Source: Verrucomicrobiota bacterium (GTDB lineage: Bacteria; Verrucomicrobiota; Verrucomicrobiia; CAIQCK01). From it: a stretch of 64,000 nt of DNA. Of the stretch, positions 26,325 through 35,281 are shown piece after piece. The position numbers and the translations under genes are program-made. Every line of letters begins with the position of its first letter. Within the stretch, counting starts at the first letter, position 1. Location of the stretch: NCBI GenBank assembly GCA_016222825.1, contig JACRQF010000015.1:520698-584697 (forward strand), in the 5' to 3' direction. The notes under the pieces are model-generated. The model did no database searches. It was not told where the DNA came from and saw only the letters and a program-made list of their open reading frames with translations.

Positions 26325-27126
26325 GCTTCAGTCGTTGCATCAACCTGGCGGCCGGCGCGAGGCCGGTTCCCTGATCCTCGCCGCGATAGTAAATGACGCC
26401 GTTGCCCGCGCGCGCCACGAGTGCCGAGACGCCGCGCATGGCAGCGATGGTCGCGGCGAGCTTGGACGGCAGCACGGAGAGCTTGTGCACCGGGCCGGTG
26501 GCGGTGGTGGCCCATAATTGCTCGTCGTAGTCGAGTTTGGTATCGGCGACGGCGGCGAGCAAGCCGGTCTGCTTGCACTGCCAATCAACCTCCTCGCGCG
26601 TTCCCGCGAAGCCGACGACAACGGTCCACGGCCCCGCGCCGTTGGCGTTGTGCAGATCGAGGACTGTCGGCGTCAGTTCAGTGGTGTCGAGCTTCTCCAC
26701 AAATTCGCACGCCGCCTCGACGGTCGGGAACGTCACTTTCCCGAACTGTTCCGCCTCCGGCCGCGGCTGCACTTTGAAACATATCTCCTCCACCGTCGCG
26801 AGTTCGCCGCGCGCGCCGGTGAAGAGGCGGCAGAGGTCGTAGCCGGCGGCGTTTTTCACCACATCCGCGCCAGACTTGATCATCCGTCCGTCGGCCATCT
26901 CGGCGCGCATGCTCAGGATGTGCTCGCGGACCGTTCCGTAGCCGTAGCGACGCGGCCCGCTGAGGTCGCAATCCACAATCTCGCCGATAGTGAGCCGCGT
27001 CGGATTCGGCGGGTCCATCGGCAACCACTGGTTGCGCGGCGCGAGGTGCTGCTGGAGCGCGGCCAACGTCGTGTCCGCAGTCACGGTCACGGTGAGATCG
27101 TCTGGAGCGTAAGCCACGATGCTCAT
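26281..27126 (-). CDS. glcE: Glycolate oxidase FAD-binding subunit, N-terminally short
   Basis: A 281-aa flavin-binding subunit of glycolate dehydrogenase. The ATG at 27126 overlaps the glcD stop (ATGA), so it is translationally coupled. The sequence starts at SIVAYAPDDLTVTVTADTTL, which aligns by eye with about residue 55 of E. coli GlcE (350 aa). The first FAD subdomain, which carries the Gly-rich pyrophosphate loop, is therefore missing. Still present are the GPRRYGYGTVREHILSMRAE and VVKNAAGYDLCRLFTGARGEL segments of the second FAD subdomain. Either this lineage uses a short GlcE that relies on GlcD, or a longer protein starts in an unrecognised way; the upstream frame lies inside glcD and does not look coding. 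Confidence 0.9.
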   Translation of the reverse strand: MSIVAYAPDDLTVTVTADTTLAALQQHLAPRNQWLPMDPPNPTRLTIGEIVDCDLSGPRRYGYGTVREHILSMRAEMADGRMIKSGADVVKNAAGYDLCRLFTGARGELATVEEICFKVQPRPEAEQFGKVTFPTVEAACEFVEKLDTTELTPTVLDLHNANGAGPWTVVVGFAGTREEVDWQCKQTGLLAAVADTKLDYDEQLWATTATGPVHKLSVLPSKLAATIAAMRGVSALVARAGNGVIYYRGEDQGTGLAPAARLMQRLKHEFDPANKLQARRA

Positions 27127-28562
27127 ACCGCCACCTGCCTTTGCGGGTTGAAGTTCAGGCAGCGTTTGCCGCTGGGGAACATCTTGTGTGGGTTGCAGCG
27201 GCCCTCCGGGTCGAACGCCCGCCGCAACCGCTGCATCGCGTCGAGATCGTCCGCGCTGTATTGCACCGCCATCAGTTCCGCCTTCTCGACGCCGATGCCG
27301 TGCTCGCCGGTGGCCGTGCCACCCAGCTCGATGCAGCGCCGCACGATCGCCGTGCTGCACGCATACGCCTTCTCCACGTCGCCAGCGATGCGCTCGTCGT
27401 AGAAGATGATGGGGTGAATGTTACCGTCGCCCGCGTGCGCGACGTTGGCGACGCCAAGGCCGAGCTTCTTCGCGGCGTCGTAGATGAAATGCATGATCTC
27501 CGGCAGCTTCGTGCGCGGCACCACGCCGTCCTGCGTCACGAAGTTCGGGCTGATCCGACCGATGGCGCCGAACGCGCTCTTGCGGCACTTCCACAACGCC
27601 GCGCGCTCCTCCGGCGTGCGCGCCGGTTTCAGGTCGCGCGCGTTGTTCTTGCGGCAAAGCTCCGTCACGCGTTCCAGTTGCCGGTCAATGCCGGCCTCGT
27701 GGCCCTCCAGTTCGATGATCAGCACCGCGCCCGCGTCCATTGGCAGGCCGAAATGATACGCGTCCTCGATGGCGCGCGTGATCGGCTGGTCCATCAACTC
27801 CATCGCCACCGGGATGATCCCCGCCGCGATGATGTCGCTGACGGTGCGCGAGGCGTCATCGGCACTGTTGAACACCACCAGCATCGTCCGGAACGCGCGC
27901 GGCGTTTTCATCAGCCGCACCACCACGCGCGTGATGACGCCGAACATCCCCTCCGAGCCGATCACCGCGCCGCGCAAATCGTAGCCCTCCACGTCCTCGC
28001 CGCCGTCGGGCGTTGCGCCGAGCCAGACGACCTCGCCGTCCGGCAGCACCATGTCGAAACCGAGCACGTGATTGGTTGTCGCGCCGTGCTTGAGCGTGTG
28101 TGGGCCGCCGGCGTTGAAGGCAATGTTGCCGGCAATGGTGGACGAAGGCTGGCTCGACGGGTCCGGCGCGAACATCAGCCCGCGTTGCTTTACCGCGTTG
28201 GTGATCCAGAGGTTCGGCACGCCCGCCTCTACCAGGGCGCGGCGGTTCCGGTAATCCACGTTCAGGATGCGGTTGAGCCGCGTCGTGCCAATGATGACTC
28301 CGCCGTCCACCGCCAGCACTGCGCCGCTGAGGCTCGTGCCTGTGCCGCGCGGGATGATTGGCAGGCGATGCTCGGCGCAGAGCTTGACGACTCGCACGAC
28401 CTCCTCGGTGCTGCGCGGCAGCGCGACGGCATCCGGCAGATGCTTCTCCATTGTGTAAGCGTCACACTCATAGACCATGAGTCGCTCTTCCTGCGTGATG
28501 ACGCCGTCATCGCCGCAGATCGCGCGCAACTCGCTAAAGAAAGATGGAGCTATCGCTGCCAT
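27123..28562 (-). CDS. glcD: Glycolate oxidase FAD-linked catalytic subunit
   Basis: A 479-aa flavoprotein that oxidises glycolate (or a related 2-hydroxy acid) to the 2-oxo acid. The FAD-binding PCMH domain (about 40-220) has PIIPRGTGTSLSGAVLAVDG and STIAGNIAFNAGGPHTLKHG. The C-terminal FAD-oxidase domain includes VANVAHAGDGNIHPII with the metal and substrate-binding His residues and ends with the family signature TGEHGIGVEKAELM. It is the first gene of the glcDEF operon, and the stop overlaps glcE. No clear promoter is visible in the 64 bp before the ATG. D-lactate dehydrogenases of the same superfamily are alternatives, but the glcEF context favours glycolate. Confidence 0.95.
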   Translation of the reverse strand: MAAIAPSFFSELRAICGDDGVITQEERLMVYECDAYTMEKHLPDAVALPRSTEEVVRVVKLCAEHRLPIIPRGTGTSLSGAVLAVDGGVIIGTTRLNRILNVDYRNRRALVEAGVPNLWITNAVKQRGLMFAPDPSSQPSSTIAGNIAFNAGGPHTLKHGATTNHVLGFDMVLPDGEVVWLGATPDGGEDVEGYDLRGAVIGSEGMFGVITRVVVRLMKTPRAFRTMLVVFNSADDASRTVSDIIAAGIIPVAMELMDQPITRAIEDAYHFGLPMDAGAVLIIELEGHEAGIDRQLERVTELCRKNNARDLKPARTPEERAALWKCRKSAFGAIGRISPNFVTQDGVVPRTKLPEIMHFIYDAAKKLGLGVANVAHAGDGNIHPIIFYDERIAGDVEKAYACSTAIVRRCIELGGTATGEHGIGVEKAELMAVQYSADDLDAMQRLRRAFDPEGRCNPHKMFPSGKRCLNFNPQRQVAV

Positions 28563-28626
28563 GCACGCCCACTGTAGGAACTCCAGCCCTGTTTGTCGAG
28601 CCGCCTGTCCGGCCTTGCCACGCCGT

Positions 28627-29406
28627 TCACTCGCGTGAAAACTTTTTCAACCCGGTCACCTCCAGCAGCAGGCAGAGGGCGAACCACGGGTTATAGACGA
28701 GGTAGCGGAACCAGAGCCGACGCGGGTCGGCGAAAAGCCGGAAGAGCCACTCCAGGCCGTTCTCGCGCATCCAGCGCGGGGCCTGGGTGACGCGGCCGGT
28801 GAAAAAGTCGAACGCCGCGCCGACGCCGACCAGCACGGGCGCGCGCAGTTTCGGCGCGTGGGCGGCCATCCAGAGGTCTTGTTTCGGCGAGCCGAGGCCG
28901 ACCCAGACGACATCCGCGCCGCTGGCGTTGATGCGCTCGCAGGCGGCGGCACCCTCCTCCGGCGTCAGCGGCCGGAACGGCGGCGAGTCCCATCCAACGA
29001 TCTGGATGCCGGGATATTTTTCGCGGAGGACGCGGGCCAGTTGTTCCGCCACGCCTTCCGCGCCGCCGTATAGGTAGAACTTCCAGCCGCGCTGCTGTGC
29101 GCGCTCGCAGAAGGACGCGAAGATGTCCGGCCCGTAGCAGCGCCGCTGCATGTCTTTCGCGCCGAGCCAGCGCGTGACCCAGACCAGCGACATGCCGTCG
29201 GCGACGGCCCAATCGGCGTGGTTGAGCACGCGGCGGTAGGCGGGATCGCGGCGGGCGCTCATGACGCAGTTGATGTTGGTGAGCACGGCGTAGCGGCCCG
29301 GCCCGCGCCCGCGCGCCTCCTCGATGCACTGCTCCATGTCGGCGATCAGGCCGGGGATTTGGAGCAGGCTCACCTTGGTGCCCAGCACGTAGCAAGAATC
29401 TGTCAT
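28627..29406 (-). CDS. WecG/TagA/CpsF-family glycosyltransferase
   Basis: A 259-aa GT26-type transferase that adds a second sugar (commonly ManNAc or ManNAcA) to an undecaprenyl-linked primer in surface-polysaccharide assembly. Characteristic segments are TNINCVMSARRDPAYRRVLN, WAVADGMSLVWVTRWLG and DVVWVGLGSPKQDLWMA, plus GVGAAFDFFTGRVTQAP. The C-terminus (YLVYNPWFALCLLLEVTG) is hydrophobic and probably membrane-facing. It follows the GT4 gene by 13 bp on the same strand and is the last gene of the glycan cluster 35161-28627. Confidence 0.93.
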   Translation of the reverse strand: MTDSCYVLGTKVSLLQIPGLIADMEQCIEEARGRGPGRYAVLTNINCVMSARRDPAYRRVLNHADWAVADGMSLVWVTRWLGAKDMQRRCYGPDIFASFCERAQQRGWKFYLYGGAEGVAEQLARVLREKYPGIQIVGWDSPPFRPLTPEEGAAACERINASGADVVWVGLGSPKQDLWMAAHAPKLRAPVLVGVGAAFDFFTGRVTQAPRWMRENGLEWLFRLFADPRRLWFRYLVYNPWFALCLLLEVTGLKKFSRE

Positions 29407-29419
29407 GGCGTCCGGCTCT

Positions 29420-30640
29420 TCATGCGTTGCGGCATTCAGTTTCGATCCCGCATCTTCGGTGGGACTCGCGCCGGCGGCGGGCGAAATCGTAAACGTCCAT
29501 CAGTTGCCGGTAGTTGGTGTCCGCCGTAAAGTGACGCTCGAAATGCGCCCGCGCCGCGCGGCCCAGTTCGATGACGCGCTCCGGCCGTTCGATCAACTGG
29601 CGGATTTTCCTCGCGAGATCAGCCGGCTCGCCCGGCTCGAAGAGCATGCCCGTCACGCCTTCCTGCACCATCTCGGCGATGGCGCCGATGCGCGACGCGA
29701 TGACGGGTTTGCTCATCGCGTAAGCCTCCAGCACCGAGACAGAGAAGTTTTCATAGACGCGCGACGGCAGCACAAGCAGCTTGGCGCGGCGCAGGATTTC
29801 AAACCGCGCCGCGCCGCCGACAAAGCCGCGGAACTCGACGTTGCGCAAGCCGAGCCGCTGGACCAGCGCCTTCAGCGGCTCCATCAACGGTCCTTCGCCC
29901 AGCACCAGCAGCCGCAGCTCCGGCAGGTGCTGGAAGGCTTCGACGGCGGTCTGCACGTCCTTTTCCGGGTGCAGCCGGCCCATGACCACCGCGTAGTCGT
30001 CGCTAGCGAACGGCGGAGCCACGTTGCTGTCGAGGAAATGCGGTTTCAGGAACGTGCGGTCCTCCGGTAGCCCGCCTTCGATCAATTTCCGCCGGGAAAA
30101 CTGGCTCAGCGCGATGAACGCGTCTATGCGGTCCCACCAGCGGCCGGCGTAGCGGTGCCACGCCAGCGAGGTCGCCAGCGCCAGACTCTGCGCGCGGCTC
30201 TCATGGTAACAACGATGGACCGCCGCGTGGAAATAGTTGCCGCCGATACACCGCTCGCACAATCCGCCTTCGGTGTAAAAGATGGCGTTGGCGCAGAGGA
30301 ACCGGAAGTTGTGGCAGGTCTGGACGATCGGCACGCCTTCCCGGTCCAGCGCGTAATACACCGACGGCGACAGCAGGAAGAAGACGTTGTGCACGTGCGC
30401 CACGTCCGGCCGCTCGCGCCGGCAGATTTCGCGGACCATGCGGTAGGACTCGGTTGAGAAAAAAGTGTCCGGCAGCAGCCGCGACCGACGCCACGCCGGC
30501 CAGTGATCGGTTTCGGCGTTGCTGCGCTCCAAGGCGATCACCTGATGGCCGTGTTGTTGCAACAACATCCGCTCGCGATGGACGACAGCATCCTCGCCGC
30601 CCCCGATGCGGTAGAGATTGTGCAACTGGAGAACCTTCAT
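29420..30640 (-). CDS. Glycosyltransferase family 4
   Basis: A 406-aa GT-B glycosyltransferase. It begins MKVLQLHNLYRIGGGEDAVV (acceptor-binding N-domain) and has the C-domain signatures MGRLHPEKDVQTAVEAF, LVLGEGP and YENFSVSVLEAYAMSKPVIA (EX7E retaining-transferase motif near residue 300). The ATG at 30640 overlaps the fkp stop as ATGA. The open frame upstream adds 75 Arg/Gly-rich residues that are clearly non-coding. It presumably transfers a sugar in synthesis of an exopolysaccharide or O-antigen-like glycan; donor and acceptor are unknown. Confidence 0.92.
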   Translation of the reverse strand: MKVLQLHNLYRIGGGEDAVVHRERMLLQQHGHQVIALERSNAETDHWPAWRRSRLLPDTFFSTESYRMVREICRRERPDVAHVHNVFFLLSPSVYYALDREGVPIVQTCHNFRFLCANAIFYTEGGLCERCIGGNYFHAAVHRCYHESRAQSLALATSLAWHRYAGRWWDRIDAFIALSQFSRRKLIEGGLPEDRTFLKPHFLDSNVAPPFASDDYAVVMGRLHPEKDVQTAVEAFQHLPELRLLVLGEGPLMEPLKALVQRLGLRNVEFRGFVGGAARFEILRRAKLLVLPSRVYENFSVSVLEAYAMSKPVIASRIGAIAEMVQEGVTGMLFEPGEPADLARKIRQLIERPERVIELGRAARAHFERHFTADTNYRQLMDVYDFARRRRESHRRCGIETECRNA

Positions 30641-33168
30641 AACGTCTGCGCGGCCATCGCCCAACGATAGACGCGCCCGCCCGCCGCCACAACGGCGCGT
30701 TCGATCCGCCCAACCTCGCGCGGGCCGCGCGCCACGATTTCCGCAAATCCGCCGCCGCCCGCGCCGACCATCTTGAAACCGCTGGCCCACGGCGCCGCCG
30801 CCGAGAGCACCGCTTCGACGTGGCGGTTGGTGCTGTTTGGGTCCAGCCGCCGGTTCAACTCCCAATGCTCCAGCATCAGCTTCCCAAAGCCGTCGAGGTT
30901 TCCGGTCAGCAACGACTGGCGCATCTCCCGCGCAATTTCCTGGATGCGCCGCAAAATGAACACCACGTCCGGCTCGCGCGCCAGATACCGGCCCATCACC
31001 GTGCGCAGGATGTTCTTCGCCAGCCGCCGGTGGCCGACATAAACCAGCACGAGCTGCCGGCGCAGTTCCTCCGACACCGCCGCCGGCAACGTCACCGGTT
31101 CCACCTTCAGCCGCTGCGGCACGCCAGGACGCGACGAAACCAGTTTGACGCCGGGCACCAGTCCGCCCACCTGGTCCTGCCAGCCGCCGCCCGTGGTCAG
31201 CATCTGCTCCAGATGCAGCACTTTTTCAAACAGCGCTGCCGGCCGCGCGTCCTGCCCGCACAACCGGCTCAGCGCCGCCATCAGGCACGCGCCCAGAATG
31301 CTGCTGGTGCCAAGCCCCGATCCCTTCGGCACCCGGCTCTCGGTGGTGACCTCGACGCCGCCGCCGAACCGCCGCAGGCGCGTCTCCAGCGATTCGCGGC
31401 CGGGTGTGACAATGCCCGCGAGCGCCAACGCCGCCTTGTGCAGGGCAAACGGATCGCCGGGATCGCGATACGCCAGGATTTCCTCCTTGCTGCGGGTGAC
31501 GAGATCGGTTCCCAAATCAAGCGCGTGCAGCCTGATTTCCCGCTCCCGCAGCGCGCGCACCGTGGCCCGCACCGGACGCAACCCTTCCAGCAGGACCGCC
31601 GCGTTCAGCACCACGCCGCCGCGCTCCAGACTGTGCGGCGGCGTGTCCGACCAGCCGCCGCCGAAGTCCAGCCGCACCGGCAGTTCCACCGTCAACTCCG
31701 CGCCCGGTTCCAGCGCCAGCGCCACCCGTGAATCGCTCCGCGCGCCGTCACCCGCCGCGGAGATCGCCTCATGCACCGCCGCAAACGCCGCTTCCTCGGA
31801 GCCGTCGGCCTGGCGGCGCAATCGCAGCGCCGACGACACGGATTTCGACTGTTCCACGGCCGCGTTCAGGAGATGCGTGCGCAAGCTGTGGACGCGTGTT
31901 CGAAACAACGGCGTGCTCTCAGCCGCCACGCGTTCCAACGCCCGGCTGAGTTTCACCGCCCGTTCCGGCCAACTGAACCGGGCGGCGATCTCCGCCGCCG
32001 GCACGCCGGCCGCCAACTGCCCGCGCACTTCGGCAATCTCCGCCTCCTCGTCTCCGCTCCGCCGCGCCGGCGGCGTGCGCAACAACCCGAAGATCGCGCG
32101 CACCGGCCCGTCAGCCGCCACGGCCTCGCGGTGGTCCGCCGCCGATCCCAAGTGAACGAAGGCCGCCGGGGAAAGTTTCTGCGCCCGAAACGGCAGACCG
32201 TGAAACGCGGACCACATCCGTTCGCGCACCGCGCGCCGCTCGTGGGCGCGGTGGAGATAGGCGTCGCGGTCGGCGTCGGCCGGCAGCGCCGGCACGACAT
32301 CTTTGTAGAGGTTCAGATAACCGCCGCCCGCATCCGCCAGCAGCGCCGTCTTTTCCAATCCCGCCATCACGCCCAAACCCCGCCCGGCGAACGCCACCAT
32401 GCCCGTGTCCACCCATACGCGGCCGAGCGCGTCCTCGGCGCCCGCCGCTCGCAACGCGTTTTCGCCGGCCTTGTGCAGGAAAGCGCGGATCGTTCCGTGC
32501 CGGCCCACAGCATAGACGCCGTGATGCACGCCCAGCTCCACGGCTGCCGCCGCGGCGAAACCGGTCGCGCCGTCCGCCGCCGGACGAACCGCCCCAGCGT
32601 CGAAGATCAGCAGCACGTCGCCCGACGCCACCAGCACCGCCGGGCCGAGCCGTTCGCTCACACACGCCAGCAGCACGAAAAGCTCGTCGAACAACGTGGA
32701 CGGCCGGCCATCCACGGACAGCGCAGGTAGTTCCGCGAACGATTTCCCCGCCGCCGATTCCCGGTCGAACAATCCATCCTTGCCGCCACCGTGAATGACC
32801 AGAATCCGCCGCCCGCGCAGCAGCACCGCCACGTCGCGAGTGTTCTTGGCAATCTGGCTGTCGTGTTGCCGGATGTGCCGGGCTGTTGCGCGCAGCGCGC
32901 GCAACGTCGCGCCCCCGGTGCCGATCCGCCGGCCTTCCGGATCGGCCGCCACGAGCACGCGCAGTGCCGGAGGAAAAAAACCGCGCCGCTCGCGCTCGGC
33001 GATCTCTTTCTGGCAGGCGGCGGCCTGTTGTTCGTCGGAAACCGTCACCACCAGGTAATCCGCCAGCCGCGGCGGCGGGCGGCGGCGCAGGCGTTCGTAG
33101 CGGGCGCGGTTGCGCTGCACTGCCTGCGCCAGCGCCAGCGTGTCGGTGGATGTCAGGGGAAGAATCAT
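30637..33168 (-). CDS. fkp: Bifunctional L-fucokinase / GDP-L-fucose pyrophosphorylase
   Basis: An 843-aa two-domain enzyme of the Fkp type (Bacteroides Fkp is about 950 aa) that converts free L-fucose to fucose-1-phosphate and then GDP-fucose for glycan decoration. The N-terminal half (about 30-430) is nucleotidyltransferase-like, with VLVAADPEGRRIGTGGATL and VLVASGDVLLIFDAGAV. The C-terminal half is a GHMP kinase, with LPVRLDFGGGWSDTPPHSLE, the ATP loop VPKGSGLGTSSILGAC and VGAGGGGFAEIV near the end. Start at 33168: the preceding 65 codons of open frame are Arg-rich and overlap the upstream gene. It is coupled to the GT4 gene. A heptose or other deoxysugar version of the same fold cannot be excluded. 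Confidence 0.88.
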   Translation of the reverse strand: MILPLTSTDTLALAQAVQRNRARYERLRRRPPPRLADYLVVTVSDEQQAAACQKEIAERERRGFFPPALRVLVAADPEGRRIGTGGATLRALRATARHIRQHDSQIAKNTRDVAVLLRGRRILVIHGGGKDGLFDRESAAGKSFAELPALSVDGRPSTLFDELFVLLACVSERLGPAVLVASGDVLLIFDAGAVRPAADGATGFAAAAAVELGVHHGVYAVGRHGTIRAFLHKAGENALRAAGAEDALGRVWVDTGMVAFAGRGLGVMAGLEKTALLADAGGGYLNLYKDVVPALPADADRDAYLHRAHERRAVRERMWSAFHGLPFRAQKLSPAAFVHLGSAADHREAVAADGPVRAIFGLLRTPPARRSGDEEAEIAEVRGQLAAGVPAAEIAARFSWPERAVKLSRALERVAAESTPLFRTRVHSLRTHLLNAAVEQSKSVSSALRLRRQADGSEEAAFAAVHEAISAAGDGARSDSRVALALEPGAELTVELPVRLDFGGGWSDTPPHSLERGGVVLNAAVLLEGLRPVRATVRALREREIRLHALDLGTDLVTRSKEEILAYRDPGDPFALHKAALALAGIVTPGRESLETRLRRFGGGVEVTTESRVPKGSGLGTSSILGACLMAALSRLCGQDARPAALFEKVLHLEQMLTTGGGWQDQVGGLVPGVKLVSSRPGVPQRLKVEPVTLPAAVSEELRRQLVLVYVGHRRLAKNILRTVMGRYLAREPDVVFILRRIQEIAREMRQSLLTGNLDGFGKLMLEHWELNRRLDPNSTNRHVEAVLSAAAPWASGFKMVGAGGGGFAEIVARGPREVGRIERAVVAAGGRVYRWAMAAQTL

Positions 33169-33181
33169 CGGCCCAAAACTC

Positions 33182-35161
33182 TCAACGCCGCCGGGAAGAT
33201 GCCAGACCGTGCAGGATCGCGCGATGAAACTCCGCCGCCGCCGCCGCCGGCGCCGCCACCTGCGCGCGCTGCCGCGACTCCGCGCCCATCGCCGCCCGCA
33301 GGTCCGCGTCCCTGGCCAGCGCCACCAATCGCTGCGACAACTCGGCTGTGTTTCCAGGATCAAACGCCCAGCCGTTCCTGCCGTCAGCCACCAGGTCGTT
33401 CACAGCGCCCGCAAACCGCGAGCAAAGCACTGGCAAGCCCGCCGCCATCGCTTCCAGCACCACCACGCCAAACGTGTCGCGCCGCGTCGGCAGCACGAAG
33501 AAGTCCGCGCACGCGTAGAGTTCCCACAACTCCGCCTGTTGCCGGAACGGCAGCCAGGTGACGCGATCTGCCACACCGAGTTCCGCCGCGAGCGCGCGCA
33601 GCAGCCCTTCCTGATCGCCGCCGCCTGCCAGCGCGAGTTTCAGGGCCGGCGCGTCCCTGGTGGCGGCGGCGAAGGCTTTCAGCAGTGCGTCGAGTCCTTT
33701 GCGTTCGATGAAGCTCCCGACGTAGAGCGCCACGACGCTCTCCCCGGCCCATCCGAGCCGTTGTCGCAGCGCGGGCCGCTCCGCGCGCAGCGCACCGCAG
33801 CGCGCCTCGATGGCGCTGATGTCCGCCGTTTGGAGGGAGACGAAAACATTCTCCGTCGCGGCGCCGTAGCTCAGATACTTCTCGCGCGAGCCGGAGCTGG
33901 TGGCGATGCACGCCGAGGCGCGGCGCAGCAGCCAGCGGCGGATGCAGCGTTGCAGCCCGCCCATGTGCTGCTCGTATTCCGGCGTAGTCTCGCTCCATGA
34001 GATCAACGCCGCGCCGGTCAAGCCGCAGTAAAGCGCGGCCTGGACGCTCGCCAGCGAAAACTCCGCCGCCACCACGACATCCGGCCGCTCGCGCCACAAG
34101 TCGCGCCAGAGGTCGCTGTTCAAATGCACAAAGCGGTGTTTCTCCAGCGCCTGCCCCGGCAGCCGCAGCGTCGCGCCGCGCAGGCAGCGGTGCGGATACC
34201 GCATCGCGTCCTGCGGCACCTCCCACTGGCGGTCCTCGTTGGCCGCCAGCGTCCAGACCTGGGTTTCCATGTCGTGATGATCGTGCAGTGCGTTGAACAA
34301 CGGCACGCGATACGGCGCCATGAGATTGATCAACACCACCGCTCGCGGCGCGCAGTGCAGCGACACGTCCCGCGGCCCCACGACCGCGCGCCGGAGCCGC
34401 GCCAATCCCTTGTCCGCCGACACCAGCCGGCGGGCCAGCGGGCCTTTGCAGCAGCCTTCGGCTTGCATGGCATGCCGCTGCATCGTCTGCACATGCTCCT
34501 GCCGGGCAAACGTCTTCCATCGGCCCGCCTGCTGTCCTGCGCCGGTCTTGCTCGCCTCGTGGATGCGGAAGTAGGCGAGATAGCGGTCAATGAAATGCGG
34601 CTCGTGTTTCTGCGCGATCCTCAGCCACCACTCGTAGTCCATCACCGCGTCAATGTCCGCGTCGAGCAGGCCGCAATCCTCCAGCACGCGGCGTCGCAGG
34701 AAAATGCCCGGCTGCGGTATCAGCAGCCCCGTGTAAAGCAGCCACGACCACTTGTAGGGCATGGTCCTGACCCGTTGGACCACGCGGCCCTCCGGGTCGG
34801 TAAAAAGGTTGTTGCCATAAACCCACTGCGCCTCCGGGTGGTCGCGGAAATAGTCGAGCACGATGCGGAACGCGCCGCGCGCATACCAGTCGTCGGAGTT
34901 GATCCAACCGATGATGTCGCCGGTGGCGGCGCGGAAACCTTTGTTGATGGCGTCGCTCTGGCCCCTGTCCTTCTCGCTGGTCCAGCGCACGCCGCGCGAC
35001 TCGTAGCGGCGGAGAATGTCCAGCGTGCCGTCCTTGGAGCCGCCGTCGAAGATGACGTGCTCGACGTTCGGATAGTCCTGTTCCAGCACGCTGAGAAGGG
35101 TCTGCTCGATGTAGCGGGCCTGGTTGAACGACGGCGTGACGATGGAGACTTTGGGTTCCAT
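33182..35161 (-). CDS. Fused GT2-GT4 glycosyltransferase
   Basis: A 659-aa natural fusion. The N-terminal half (about 1-250) is a GT-A family 2 transferase: KVSIVTPSFNQARYIEQTLL, DGGSKDGTLDIL, and the DxD-like WINSDDWYARGAF, with AVMDYEWWLRIAQKHE as the acceptor or base region. The C-terminal half (about 285-655) is a GT-B family 4 transferase: LINLMAPYRVPLFNALHDHH, LYVGSFIERKGLDALLKAF, LALAGGGDQEGLLRAL and RRDTFGVVVLEAMAAGLPVL (EX7E). One polypeptide could thus add two successive sugars. The start at 35161 gives the standard GT2 N-terminus; an upstream ATG at 35209 would add 16 residues, and neither has a good Shine-Dalgarno. It is followed 13 bp later by fkp. Confidence 0.88.
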   Translation of the reverse strand: MEPKVSIVTPSFNQARYIEQTLLSVLEQDYPNVEHVIFDGGSKDGTLDILRRYESRGVRWTSEKDRGQSDAINKGFRAATGDIIGWINSDDWYARGAFRIVLDYFRDHPEAQWVYGNNLFTDPEGRVVQRVRTMPYKWSWLLYTGLLIPQPGIFLRRRVLEDCGLLDADIDAVMDYEWWLRIAQKHEPHFIDRYLAYFRIHEASKTGAGQQAGRWKTFARQEHVQTMQRHAMQAEGCCKGPLARRLVSADKGLARLRRAVVGPRDVSLHCAPRAVVLINLMAPYRVPLFNALHDHHDMETQVWTLAANEDRQWEVPQDAMRYPHRCLRGATLRLPGQALEKHRFVHLNSDLWRDLWRERPDVVVAAEFSLASVQAALYCGLTGAALISWSETTPEYEQHMGGLQRCIRRWLLRRASACIATSSGSREKYLSYGAATENVFVSLQTADISAIEARCGALRAERPALRQRLGWAGESVVALYVGSFIERKGLDALLKAFAAATRDAPALKLALAGGGDQEGLLRALAAELGVADRVTWLPFRQQAELWELYACADFFVLPTRRDTFGVVVLEAMAAGLPVLCSRFAGAVNDLVADGRNGWAFDPGNTAELSQRLVALARDADLRAAMGAESRQRAQVAAPAAAAAEFHRAILHGLASSRRR

Positions 35162-35281
35162 TACCGGCAGAAGGGGGTTGGCGGCGTGAACCGCGCGAAG
35201 TCCCGGCATGACCGCATGAGTTGTCTATCCGCTGGATGCGCCATAAGTGCGGGGAACTTAACGCTCTGCCGGGGCGAAAAG

